From: Rhodobacteraceae bacterium UBA2553 | GTDB lineage: Bacteria > Pseudomonadota > Alphaproteobacteria > Rhodobacterales > Rhodobacteraceae | DNA length: 12,697 nt | Reading direction: 5' to 3' | NCBI GenBank assembly: GCA_002340515.1 | Contig: DDMF01000117.1 | Span: 62,525 to 75,221, forward strand | Shown: positions 5,827 through 12,697 of the stretch, in pieces | How the letters are laid out: the number at the start of each line of letters is the position of its first letter | Position numbering within the stretch: the stretch's first letter is position 1 | Notes under the pieces: generated by a model | Seen by the model: the letters and a program-made list of their open reading frames with translations, nothing else | Database searches by the model: none | What the model was told of the DNA's origin: nothing | Position numbers and translations under genes: made by a program

Positions 5827-6681
5827 ATGAGCGGACTTCCTCCTTATGCCTCCACTGGTCAACGCGTCTGGTACTATACGTTCCGGGTGATCTGCGGCCT
5901 GATCTTCTTTTTCCTGATTGCACCGATTGTGGTGGTGATCCCGCTGAGCTTTAACGCTCAGGATTTCTTCACCTTCACGCCGGAAATGCTGCGTCTTGAT
6001 CCGGAAGGGTTTTCGTTAAAGCATTATCGGGACTTCTTTACAGATTCCGGTTGGCAGGCTGCCTTGTGGAATTCGGTGCGCATTGCGCCGGTGGCCACGA
6101 TCCTGTCGGTGTCATTGGGCACCTTGGCGGCGATTGGGCTTAGCCAGGATCACGTGCCTGCACGACGTGCGATTATGGCAATCTTGATCTCGCCCATGAT
6201 TGTTCCGCTGATCATTTCCGCGGCTGGCATGTATTTCTTCTTTTCACGTATCGGCCTGCAAGGCAGTTACTGGGGGGTTGTCCTGGCGCATGCTGCCTTG
6301 GGTATTCCATTTGTGATCATCACGGTGACGGCAACGCTGGTGGGCTTTGATCGCTCGCTGACGCGGGCGGCGGCCAATATGGGCGCGGATCCAGTGACCA
6401 CCTTTTTCCGCGTGCAAATGCCTCTGATCCTGCCTGGCGTGATTTCGGGCGCTTTGTTTGCCTTCATCACATCCTTTGACGAAGTTGTCGTGGTGCTGTT
6501 TGTCGGCTCTGCTGGACAAAAAACGCTGCCTTGGCAGATGTTCCTTGGCCTGCGTGAACAGATCTCACCTACTATTCTAGCGGTTGCGACCATTCTGGTT
6601 GTGGTGTCAATTGCCCTGCTGACCACGGTAGAGCTTCTGCGTCGCCGATCAGAACGACTGCGTGGAATGTCTCCGAGCTGA
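5827..6681 (+). CDS. ABC importer permease, PotC-type
   Basis: Second membrane subunit of the importer, 284 residues, a usual length for this family. A first helix spans about 18-42 (VICGLIFFFLIAPIVVVIPLSF), and about five more hydrophobic segments follow. The EAA loop lies at about 180-208 (AAANMGADPVTTFFRVQMP then LILPG) and should bind the ATPase. The N-terminal region has the PotC-like sequence SFNAQDFFTFTPE followed by FSLKHYRDFF. The gene starts five bases after the first permease, with GGGA inside the end of that gene as a weak ribosome binding site, so the two are translationally coupled. A terminator directly downstream ends the operon. Confidence 0.92.
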   Translation: MSGLPPYASTGQRVWYYTFRVICGLIFFFLIAPIVVVIPLSFNAQDFFTFTPEMLRLDPEGFSLKHYRDFFTDSGWQAALWNSVRIAPVATILSVSLGTLAAIGLSQDHVPARRAIMAILISPMIVPLIISAAGMYFFFSRIGLQGSYWGVVLAHAALGIPFVIITVTATLVGFDRSLTRAAANMGADPVTTFFRVQMPLILPGVISGALFAFITSFDEVVVVLFVGSAGQKTLPWQMFLGLREQISPTILAVATILVVVSIALLTTVELLRRRSERLRGMSPS

Positions 6682-6703
6682 ATTTGCTCACATGCTAAAA
6701 CAA

Positions 6704-6732
6704 GCGGCGTCCCTGAAGTGGGCGCCGTTTTT
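6704..6732 (+). terminator. Rho-independent terminator of the importer operon
   Basis: GCGGCGTCCC pairs with GGGCGCCG (one bulged T) around a short loop, and TTTTT follows at 6728-6732. It begins 23 bases after the last permease stop codon and is the clearest intrinsic terminator in this block, marking the 3' end of the importer transcript. Confidence 0.8.
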
Positions 6733-6924
6733 ACGTTGGGGATTTGCCGTACGTTTCGCGGGTTTTGTTGCAGTTGGTCCCGCACCGGAAGGGAATTGTT
6801 AACCCTTTTCCGGCAAGCCTGAGGGCATGGCCCGGACCTTAGCAAACATCCCCCCCTTGCAGCCCCCCGTGAGCGGCACTACTCTCTTGCTAGGGGGGTC
6901 CAGAACGGGCCTTCACGCGAGTAT
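6733..6924. promoter_or_regulatory. clpP upstream region with hairpin and competing C/G runs
   Basis: A dyad at 6785-6813 pairs CCGGAA with TTCCGG and GGG with CCC. Further on are a run of seven C (6850-6856) and six C (6863-6868), then six G (6893-6898); either C run could pair with the G run. CCCCCCCTTGCAG around 6850-6862 recalls the -35 part of alphaproteobacterial heat-shock (sigma-32) promoters, but I found no matching -10 box. The region must hold the clpP promoter; its exact position cannot be fixed by eye. Confidence 0.35.
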
Positions 6925-6939
6925 ATGAAAGCAGGCAGA

Positions 6940-7569
6940 ATGCACGACCCTATTGATCAATTTACCAACACCCTTGTTCCCATGGTTGTGGAGCAGACCT
7001 CGCGCGGCGAACGGGCCTATGATATCTTCTCGCGCCTGTTGAAAGAGCGGATCATCTTTGTAAACGGTCCGATCCACGACGGCATGTCCACCCTGATTGT
7101 GGCGCAGCTATTGCACCTCGAGGCGGAAAACCCAAAAAAAGAAATTTCGATGTATATCAACTCGCCCGGCGGCGTGGTGACGTCTGGCCTGTCGATTTAC
7201 GACACGATGCAATATATCAAACCTAAGGTGTCGACTTTGGTGATAGGTCAGGCCGCGTCGATGGGGTCTGTCCTCTCTGTGGCGGGGGAACCGGGGATGC
7301 GTTATTCATTGCCGCATTCACGCATCATGGTTCATCAGCCGTCCGGCGGCTTTCAAGGGCAGGCGACTGACATCATGATCCACGCAGCAGAGACCCAAAA
7401 GGTCAAAGACACGCTGCACGCGATTTATGTCAAACACACGGGCAATACACTCAAGGCTGTTGAGAAGGCGCTGGAGCGCGACAACTTCATGTCGCCCCAA
7501 GAGGCAAAAGATTGGGGTCACATCGACGAGATTGTCGAAAACCGCCCGAAATCTGACGACGAAGAATAA
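6940..7569 (+). CDS. clpP: ATP-dependent Clp protease proteolytic subunit ClpP
   Basis: Serine protease that forms the barrel-shaped chamber of ClpXP/ClpAP in the cytoplasm and degrades regulatory, damaged and N-degron proteins. From ATG 6940 the product has 209 residues. The catalytic triad is Ser107 (GQAASMGS), His132 (IMVHQPSGG) and Asp181 (ERDNF), with the same spacing as the E. coli enzyme (25 and 49 residues). The ERAYDIFSRLLKERIIF and YINSPGGVVTSGLSIYDTMQ blocks are standard for the family. ATG 6940 (MHDPIDQF) is preferred because GCAGG lies just upstream and family members begin there. ATG 6925 would add five residues and lacks a ribosome binding site. clpX follows after 195 bases, probably as a partner with its own promoter. 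Confidence 0.96.
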   Translation: MHDPIDQFTNTLVPMVVEQTSRGERAYDIFSRLLKERIIFVNGPIHDGMSTLIVAQLLHLEAENPKKEISMYINSPGGVVTSGLSIYDTMQYIKPKVSTLVIGQAASMGSVLSVAGEPGMRYSLPHSRIMVHQPSGGFQGQATDIMIHAAETQKVKDTLHAIYVKHTGNTLKAVEKALERDNFMSPQEAKDWGHIDEIVENRPKSDDEE

Positions 7570-7764
7570 TAATTTCGAGGGCTCGGGATCGCCTGGGCCT
7601 TCGCAAAAACAAGATGGGACGCAACTCCACCGAAATTGATCAAAAATTCAAGTGGAAAATCGCATTGTACCCGGCTGGCCGCTGTCCTAAGCTAGCGCAG
7701 ACGGGCACTCTCATAGCTCATACGAGCATTTCAGGTTTCGGGCTTTGGCCTTAGGGAAGACAAA

Positions 7765-9033
7765 ATGGCGAACAATTCCTCCAGCGACAGCAAAAACACC
7801 CTCTATTGTTCTTTCTGCGGAAAGAGCCAACACGAGGTGCGCAAGCTGATTGCGGGGCCAACCGTGTTTATCTGCGACGAATGCGTCGAATTGTGCATGG
7901 ACATCATCCGCGAAGAAACGAAATCTGCTGGGCTTAAGGCGGCAGATGGCGTGCCAACACCCCAAGAGATTTGCGGTGTGTTGGATGATTATGTCATTGG
8001 CCAGAGCCATGCTAAACGGGTTCTTTCTGTTGCGGTGCACAACCATTACAAACGTCTGAATCATGCCGCGAAATCTGGTGATGAGATTGAATTGGCAAAA
8101 TCCAACATTATGCTGATCGGCCCAACAGGTTGTGGTAAAACCCTTTTGGCGCAAACGCTTGCGCGCATTTTGGATGTTCCGTTTACAATGGCGGATGCCA
8201 CGACACTGACCGAAGCGGGTTATGTGGGCGAGGATGTTGAAAACATCATTCTCAAGCTGCTGCAGGCGTCGGAATATAATGTGGAACGCGCTCAGCGTGG
8301 CATCGTGTATATTGATGAAGTCGACAAAATTACCCGTAAATCTGACAACCCTTCGATCACACGCGATGTGTCGGGCGAAGGTGTTCAACAGGCTTTGCTT
8401 AAGATTATGGAGGGCACTGTCGCCTCGGTGCCTCCGCAGGGCGGGCGCAAGCACCCTCAGCAAGAATTTCTGCAAGTGGATACGACAAATATCCTCTTTA
8501 TCTGTGGTGGGGCCTTTGCGGGGCTGGACCGGATTATCGCACAACGCGGTAAAGGGTCAGCGATTGGCTTTGGTGCTGAAGTCAAAAATGATGATGACCG
8601 AGGTGTTGGAGAAATCTTCCAAGAGCTGGAACCAGAAGATCTGTTGAAATTTGGGTTGATTCCAGAATTTGTCGGCCGTCTTCCTGTGATTGCAACGCTT
8701 GAAGACCTGGATGCCGACGCGCTGATCACCATTTTGACCGCGCCGAAAAATGCGTTGGTCAAACAGTATCAGCGCTTGTTCGAAATCGAAGACGCCCAAT
8801 TGACCTTTACGGATGATGCACTGGCTGCAATTGCCAAACGGGCAATCGAGCGTAAAACCGGTGCGCGCGGGTTGCGTTCGATTATGGAAGACATCCTGCT
8901 CGACACTATGTTTGACCTTCCTGCGCTGGAAAATGTGGATGAAGTTGTGGTGAACGAAGAGGCGGTGACGCGCGTTAGTAAGCCATTGATCATCTATGCC
9001 GATAGCGAAAAAGAAGGTGCATCGGCAGGATAG
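7765..9033 (+). CDS. clpX: ATP-dependent Clp protease ATP-binding subunit ClpX
   Basis: AAA+ unfoldase that recognises substrates and threads them into ClpP. The 422-residue product matches the usual ClpX length. An N-terminal zinc-binding domain has Cys15, Cys18, Cys37 and Cys40. The AAA+ core has Walker A GPTGCGKT (119-126), pore loop GYVG (152-155), Walker B IVYIDE (180-185), the ClpP-docking IGF loop (267-269) and sensor-2 arginine 368 in GARGLRS. ATG 7765 has AGGGA seven bases upstream. The 7570-7764 gap holds a weak promoter candidate (TTGTAC at 7665 and TAAGCT at 7688, 17 bases apart) and a small GCTC/GAGC hairpin. An intrinsic terminator follows the gene. Confidence 0.97.
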   Translation: MANNSSSDSKNTLYCSFCGKSQHEVRKLIAGPTVFICDECVELCMDIIREETKSAGLKAADGVPTPQEICGVLDDYVIGQSHAKRVLSVAVHNHYKRLNHAAKSGDEIELAKSNIMLIGPTGCGKTLLAQTLARILDVPFTMADATTLTEAGYVGEDVENIILKLLQASEYNVERAQRGIVYIDEVDKITRKSDNPSITRDVSGEGVQQALLKIMEGTVASVPPQGGRKHPQQEFLQVDTTNILFICGGAFAGLDRIIAQRGKGSAIGFGAEVKNDDDRGVGEIFQELEPEDLLKFGLIPEFVGRLPVIATLEDLDADALITILTAPKNALVKQYQRLFEIEDAQLTFTDDALAAIAKRAIERKTGARGLRSIMEDILLDTMFDLPALENVDEVVVNEEAVTRVSKPLIIYADSEKEGASAG

Positions 9034-9056
9034 GGCAACACCAATATCAAAATAAA

Positions 9057-9081
9057 GGCCACCGCATGTCGGTGGTCTTTT
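9057..9081 (+). terminator. Rho-independent terminator of clpX
   Basis: GGCCACCG (9057-9064) pairs with CGGTGGTC (9070-9077, one G-U pair) around a 5-base loop, followed by TTTT at 9078-9081. It lies 23 bases after the clpX stop and separates the clp genes from the next operon. Confidence 0.8.
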
Positions 9082-9216
9082 CATTTGGCGGAATGATTTG
9101 TCCCAATGTGGTCACAACATGGGCAAAACCGCGTAAAGCGATGCCAATTACACGCAAAGCTCTGGACCTTCGCGTGTGGTTGGGCCATATGAAGATCAGA
9201 CAAAGCGGAGTTTGAC

Positions 9217-9591
9217 ATGCGGTTTATCCTGTCCCTTCTGACCTGGTATCACGGTGAAACAATTGGCACGCGGCTGTTCACTTGGCGCAAGGGCGTCAAA
9301 GTCGGCGAGGATGCACAGGGTAATACGTTTTACCACAATCGCGACGACAGTCGCCGCTGGGTGATCTTTAAGGGTGAACCCGAAGCAAGTCGCGTCAGCC
9401 CCGAGTGGCATGGTTGGTTGCACCGTACTTTTGACAATTGCCCGACAAATGCGCCGCTGTCTCATAAAACTTGGGAAAAGCCGCATCAGGACAATATGAC
9501 TGGCACCGAATTGGCCTATGCTCCAGCGGGATCCTTGCGCAATGCAAAGCCAGCTGAGCGACGCGATTACGAAGCGTGGCAACCTGAATAA
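9217..9591 (+). CDS. NADH:ubiquinone oxidoreductase subunit, NDUFA12 (B17.2) family
   Basis: Accessory subunit of respiratory complex I, facing the cytoplasm on the peripheral arm; the mitochondrial homologue is NDUFA12, and alphaproteobacterial complex I is known to carry a homologue. The product has 124 residues. Family landmarks are GTRLFTWRKGVKVGEDAQGN, then YHN, RRWVIFKGEPEASRVSPEWHGWLH, the WEKPH..NMTGT segment, and the C-terminal YAPAGSLRN...RRDYEAWQP. CGGAG at 9206-9210 gives ATG 9217 a good ribosome binding site. It is the first gene of a short operon with mlaD and the DUF2155 gene, far from any complex I operon visible here. The 9082-9216 leader shows a TGTG/CACA dyad near 9102-9111 but no clear promoter. 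Confidence 0.94.
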   Translation: MRFILSLLTWYHGETIGTRLFTWRKGVKVGEDAQGNTFYHNRDDSRRWVIFKGEPEASRVSPEWHGWLHRTFDNCPTNAPLSHKTWEKPHQDNMTGTELAYAPAGSLRNAKPAERRDYEAWQPE

Positions 9592-9625
9592 TCTACGTGT
9601 TGCGTAGGCAAGGGACGGGGGCACC

Positions 9626-10081
9626 ATGAGCCAGTCACACACGACCGAAGTAATCACGGGCGGTATTGTTCTTGCTGCCGCTGCCGGATTTATGTTTTTT
9701 GCCAGCCAAATTGTTGGGCTGTCCGGGTCCGGCAATCTGAACAGTTATTCGGCATCATTTCGTACAGCTGATGGAATTTCGGTGGGCACCGATGTTCGTC
9801 TTGCTGGCGTGAAAGTGGGGCAAGTCTCTGCAATTACGTTAAATCCGGAGAGTTTCCGGGCTGAAGCAGTGTTTTCAGTGCAATCGGATGTTGTTTTGCC
9901 GGACGATACCTCTGTTATTATTTCTTCCGAGGGTTTGTTGGGCGGCTCTTATGTCGAGCTGTTGCCCGGTGGCTCACCGCTGAACCTTGAGCCTGGTGCT
10001 GAGATTGAAGACACGCAAGGGTCAGTTAGTTTGGTACAGCTCTTGATGAAGTTCGTGTCCAACGGTGAGGACCAGAAGTGA
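9626..10081 (+). CDS. mlaD: MlaD-like MCE-domain protein, outer-membrane lipid asymmetry system
   Basis: MCE proteins of the Mla pathway sit in the inner membrane as hexameric rings and carry phospholipid between the inner and outer membranes. The 151-residue product has an N-terminal membrane anchor (about 7-31, TEVITGGIVLAAAAGFMFF then ASQIVG). A single MCE domain follows at about 40-118, with the signature FRTADGISVGTDVRLAGVKVG and the SSEGLLGGSYVEL strand. A short C-terminal helix (SLVQLLMKFV) would line the central pore. Length suits short MlaD proteins. The start has only a G-rich stretch upstream. It stands apart from any mlaE/mlaF genes in this window. Its stop overlaps the DUF2155 start by four bases. 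Confidence 0.9.
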   Translation: MSQSHTTEVITGGIVLAAAAGFMFFASQIVGLSGSGNLNSYSASFRTADGISVGTDVRLAGVKVGQVSAITLNPESFRAEAVFSVQSDVVLPDDTSVIISSEGLLGGSYVELLPGGSPLNLEPGAEIEDTQGSVSLVQLLMKFVSNGEDQK

Positions 10082-10437
10082 TCTGGCGCGCTTTGGTTTT
10101 GTCTGTTGCTGCTCTATCGCCAGTGACGTCCTTTGCGCAAACGGCCAAGGCTCCGGGTGCCATGCTGCGTGGATTGGACAAAGTGTCTGGCATCCATGAA
10201 GATCTGAAGCTGCAGGCCGGGGAAACAATTGCGCTGGGAAAGCTACAGATCACATTGGGCGAATGCCGTTACCCCACGGACAATCCCTCTGGTGACGCTT
10301 ATGCGTGGCTTGTGATCCGTGATGGGAATGATGAACAAACCACGTTTGAGGGGTGGATGGTTGCCTCATCACCTGCATTGAACGGACTGGACCACCAGCG
10401 CTATGATGTTTGGGTGTTGCGCTGCATCACGGAATGA
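10078..10437 (+). CDS. DUF2155 family secreted protein
   Basis: A 119-residue protein of a conserved alphaproteobacterial family without known function. A GTG start at 10078 overlaps the mlaD stop (GTGA), so the two are translationally coupled. A signal peptide ends near residue 20 (LSVAALSPVTSFA before QTAKAP), so the mature protein is periplasmic. Two cysteines, C63 (GECRYP) and C116 (VLRC), could form a disulfide. The stretch FEGWMVASSPALNGLDHQRYDVWV is the family hallmark. Coupling to mlaD suggests an envelope-related role; this is inference. The 3' end runs 37 bases into the convergent aat gene. Confidence 0.88.
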   Translation: MIWRALVLSVAALSPVTSFAQTAKAPGAMLRGLDKVSGIHEDLKLQAGETIALGKLQITLGECRYPTDNPSGDAYAWLVIRDGNDEQTTFEGWMVASSPALNGLDHQRYDVWVLRCITE

Positions 10438-11048
10438 ACATTAGGCAGCGGCTGCTCTTCTATATCTGCGGTGTAAAGCAGTGCTTCTTTTAAACGATAC
10501 TGATACAGCGCGCGCGGGATTTCCTCGGCGCCTAAGCTGGCCAGATGTTCTGTGATGAATTGAGTGTCAAACAGCGTAAATCCACAATTTGACAGATGTT
10601 TGGTGAGAAAAGCCAAGGCAATTTTTGACGCATCCGGTCGGCGCGAAAACATGCTTTCACCGAAAAAAGCCCCTCCAAGGGCTACGCCGTAGACACCGCC
10701 AATTAGGGTGTTGTCGTCCCAAACTTCCAGTGAGTGAGCGTAACCTTTGCGGTGTAATTGGGCATAGAGACCGAAGATCTCTTCGTTGATCCAGGTCTCT
10801 TCCCGATCGGCGCAGCCAGCAACAACGCCCGTGAAATCACGATTGAGTGTTATGTGATAGCGCCTGTTGCGCAGGCATCGGGCCAAAGAGCGCGAGATGT
10901 GAAATTTGTCTAGTGGAAGGATCCCGCGGTCTGTTGGGTCAACCCAGAAAATCTCGGGGTCGTCACGGCTTTGCGCCATGGGAAAGATCCCCATAGCGTA
11001 GGCGCGGAGCAACAATTCTGCCGTGAGGGGTGGAGGGGGAAGGGCCAA
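10401..11048 (-). CDS. aat: Leucyl/phenylalanyl-tRNA--protein transferase (Aat)
   Basis: Adds leucine or phenylalanine from aminoacyl-tRNA to proteins with N-terminal Arg or Lys, creating N-degrons for ClpS/ClpAP. The 215-residue product is close to the E. coli length (234). Family blocks are AYAMGIFPMA, FWVDPTDRGILPLDKFHISRSL, TWINEEIFGLYAQLHRKGYAHSLE as consecutive segments, LIGGVYGVALGGAFFGESMF, SRRPDASKIAL and FDTQFITEHLASLGA. The start is taken as TTG 11048, five bases after the accC stop; no in-frame ATG precedes the conserved AYAMG block, so an unusual start is likely. It is the last gene of accB-accC-aat. Its 3' end overlaps the DUF2155 gene. Confidence 0.93.
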   Translation of the reverse strand: MALPPPPLTAELLLRAYAMGIFPMAQSRDDPEIFWVDPTDRGILPLDKFHISRSLARCLRNRRYHITLNRDFTGVVAGCADREETWINEEIFGLYAQLHRKGYAHSLEVWDDNTLIGGVYGVALGGAFFGESMFSRRPDASKIALAFLTKHLSNCGFTLFDTQFITEHLASLGAEEIPRALYQYRLKEALLYTADIEEQPLPNVHSVMQRNTQTS

Positions 11049-11053
11049 AGCCC

Positions 11054-12406
11054 TTACCCCATATTTTCTTCAAGCCAACGCTCGAGCCAGTGAATGTTAT
11101 AGTCGCCAGAAAGAACATCCGGTTCTTGCAGAAGCGCATGAAACAATGGAACTGTGGTATCAACCCCATCAACAATCAGCTCCCCCAAGGCGCGCTGGAG
11201 GCGCGATAACGCTTCGTTGCGATCACGACCATGCACAATCAATTTGCCGATCAGGCTGTCGTAATACGGTGGTATTGAGTAGCCATCATAGAGTGCGGAA
11301 TCCATCCGCACACCAAGGCCGCCCGGCACATGGTATTGAGTGACTTTGCCGGGGCAGGGCGCAAAATTCGGCAGGCGTTCAGCGTTGATGCGAATTTCAA
11401 TCGCATGGCCGTTCACCTCAAGATCGTCTTGCTCAAAAGACAGCTTCATGCCTTCCGCAACACGGATCTGTTCACGCACGAGGTCGACCCCAAAGATAGC
11501 TTCTGTAACCGGGTGTTCCACCTGAAGACGGGTGTTCATTTCGATGAAATAAAACTCGCCATTTTCATATAAAAACTCAATTGTCCCTGCGCCACGATAG
11601 CCCATTTCGACAATCGCATTGGCGCAGATAGAGCCAATTTTTTCACGCTGTTCGGGGGTGATGCAGGGGCCGGGGGCTTCTTCGAATACTTTTTGGTGGC
11701 GCCGCTGAAGCGAACAATCTCGTTCGGCAAGATGAACACCGCCGCCTTGACCATCACCAAAAACCTGAACTTCGATATGGCGTGGGGTTTGGAGGTATTT
11801 TTCCATATAGACTTCATCGTTACCAAAGGCGCTTTTGGCCTCGGAACGCGCGGTCGAAAATGCCATTTCAATGTCGGCTTCGGTTTCCGCCACCTTCATA
11901 CCGCGGCCACCGCCGCCTGCTGTGGCTTTGATGATCACAGGATAGCCCATCTCGGCCGCTGCTTTGCGTGCTGCTGCGATGTCTGGAACGCCACCTTCAG
12001 AGCCCGGAACGACAGGGATCCCCAAGTTGATAGCAGTTTCCTTTGCCGTAATCTTATCACCCATCATGCGGATATGTTCCGCCGAGGGGCCGATAAAGGT
12101 GATCTCGTGATCTTCTAGGATCTGTACGAAATTGGCATTTTCGGAAAGAAAGCCATAGCCGGGATGCACAGCCTGTGCACCGGTGATTTCACATGCGGCG
12201 ATGATCGCGGGAATCGACAGATAGCTTTCCGTGCCGGATGGCGGGCCGATGCAAACGCTTTCATCGGCCATTCGCACATGCATGGCATCAACGTCTGCGG
12301 TGGAATGCACAGCGACGGTTTTGATGCCCATTTCGCGTGCGGCACGAATAACGCGCAGGGCGATTTCGCCACGGTTTGCAATGAGGATTTTATCGAAATG
12401 GGCCAT
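11054..12406 (-). CDS. accC: Biotin carboxylase subunit of acetyl-CoA carboxylase (AccC)
   Basis: Carboxylates the biotin carried on AccB using ATP and bicarbonate, the first half reaction of acetyl-CoA carboxylase in fatty acid synthesis. The 450-residue product has the usual length. The N-terminal KILIANRGEIALRVIRAAR is followed by HPGYGFLSEN (81-90), the ATP-grasp glycine loop GGGGRGMK (164-171), Cys231-Lys239 (RDCSLQRRHQK), metal ligands Glu277 and Glu289, EMNTRLQVEHPVTE (289-302) with Arg293, and Arg339. All match the E. coli catalytic residues with a one-residue shift. ATG 12406 lies ten bases after the accB stop, with AAGG upstream, so the two genes form an operon. Confidence 0.97.
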   Translation of the reverse strand: MAHFDKILIANRGEIALRVIRAAREMGIKTVAVHSTADVDAMHVRMADESVCIGPPSGTESYLSIPAIIAACEITGAQAVHPGYGFLSENANFVQILEDHEITFIGPSAEHIRMMGDKITAKETAINLGIPVVPGSEGGVPDIAAARKAAAEMGYPVIIKATAGGGGRGMKVAETEADIEMAFSTARSEAKSAFGNDEVYMEKYLQTPRHIEVQVFGDGQGGGVHLAERDCSLQRRHQKVFEEAPGPCITPEQREKIGSICANAIVEMGYRGAGTIEFLYENGEFYFIEMNTRLQVEHPVTEAIFGVDLVREQIRVAEGMKLSFEQDDLEVNGHAIEIRINAERLPNFAPCPGKVTQYHVPGGLGVRMDSALYDGYSIPPYYDSLIGKLIVHGRDRNEALSRLQRALGELIVDGVDTTVPLFHALLQEPDVLSGDYNIHWLERWLEENMG

Positions 12407-12416
12407 GATACGCGCC

Positions 12417-12697
12417 TTATTCGATGATCATGAGAGGAGCGCCAAATTCAACTGCGGCACCATCCTCGATTAAGATCCGTTTGATCTTGCCGGCGCGAGG
12501 CGCGGGGATCTGGTTCATGGTTTTCATGGCTTCAATGATCAACAAGGTCTGGCCTTCGGTCACGGTGTCACCAACGCTGACAAATGCCGGGGTGCCGGGT
12601 TCTGCCTGCAAGTAGGCGGTACCGACCATTGGAGAAGGAACGGCGCCTGGGTGACGTGCTGGATCTTCGCTTGCAGCAGGTGCTGCGCTAACGGCAG
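12417..12697 (-). CDS. accB: Biotin carboxyl carrier protein of acetyl-CoA carboxylase (AccB), C-terminal part
   Basis: Carries the biotin that AccC carboxylates and the carboxyltransferase then uses. Only the last 93 codons or so are present; the frame runs off the right edge and the N-terminal part is missing. An Ala/Pro-rich linker (AVSAAPAASEDPARHPG) precedes the biotinyl domain, which opens with VPSPMVGTAYLQAEPG. The biotinylated lysine is in EAMKTMN. The segment AEPGTPAFVSVGDTV matches the 'thumb' seen in bacterial BCCPs and absent from many other biotinyl domains. The internal ATG at 12629 is not the start, because the conserved sequence continues upstream of it. Confidence 0.95.
   Translation of the reverse strand, partial: AVSAAPAASEDPARHPGAVPSPMVGTAYLQAEPGTPAFVSVGDTVTEGQTLLIIEAMKTMNQIPAPRAGKIKRILIEDGAAVEFGAPLMIIE

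Noticed and set aside
7614..7754. 46-codon ORF in the clpP-clpX gap
   Set aside because: No Shine-Dalgarno sequence, it ends over the clpX ribosome binding site, and the translation shows no recognisable pattern.
9098..9122. CRP/FNR-like site (TGTGGTCACA) before the NDUFA12 gene
   Set aside because: The half sites are too close together for the known TGTGA-N6-TCACA consensus, so a small chance dyad is more likely.

Overview
The window reads as chromosomal DNA of a marine-type alphaproteobacterium, most likely Rhodobacteraceae (Roseobacter group). This rests on the ClpP/ClpX sequences, the bacterial complex I subunit NDUFA12, a DUF2155 gene, a short MlaD, and accB-accC-aat running towards them. 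I recognised these from memory of the families; no search was run. No tRNA, rRNA, CRISPR array, insertion sequence or phage gene was seen.

Layout. (1) 1-267: the end of an HlyD/RND-type periplasmic adaptor cut by the left edge. (2) 268-6732: a catabolic block, all on +, with a clear creatinase (creatine amidinohydrolase), then a complete PotABCD-type ABC importer in the order ATPase, periplasmic binding protein, permease, permease. (3) 6733-9081: clpP and clpX, each with its own leader region, closed by a terminator. (4) 9217-10437: NDUFA12-like complex I subunit, mlaD and a secreted DUF2155 protein. (5) 10401-12697, on -: accB (5' end beyond the window), accC and aat, ending in a 37-bp tail-to-tail overlap with the DUF2155 gene.

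How the genes work together. The creatinase next to an importer with its own binding protein suggests a unit that imports a small cationic or zwitterionic nitrogen compound, plausibly creatine, and hydrolyses it to sarcosine and urea. No creatininase, sarcosine oxidase or urease gene is present here, so the later steps must be encoded elsewhere. The rest is core physiology: ClpXP proteolysis, respiratory complex I, envelope lipid traffic, the first step of fatty acid synthesis, and N-degron tagging.

The least ordinary sequence is non-coding. The 268-502 and 1712-2076 gaps around the creatinase gene are packed with inverted repeats. These include a perfect 14-bp pair 73 bp apart centre to centre, a 13-bp pair with one mismatch, and two dyads upstream of creatinase. 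A possible 39-codon membrane or secreted small ORF lies just before the ATPase gene. The binding-protein cistron is flanked on both sides by stable hairpins. I do not see a clearly new defence or mobile system; the best candidate for something undescribed is the creatine-uptake assignment and its cis-regulation.
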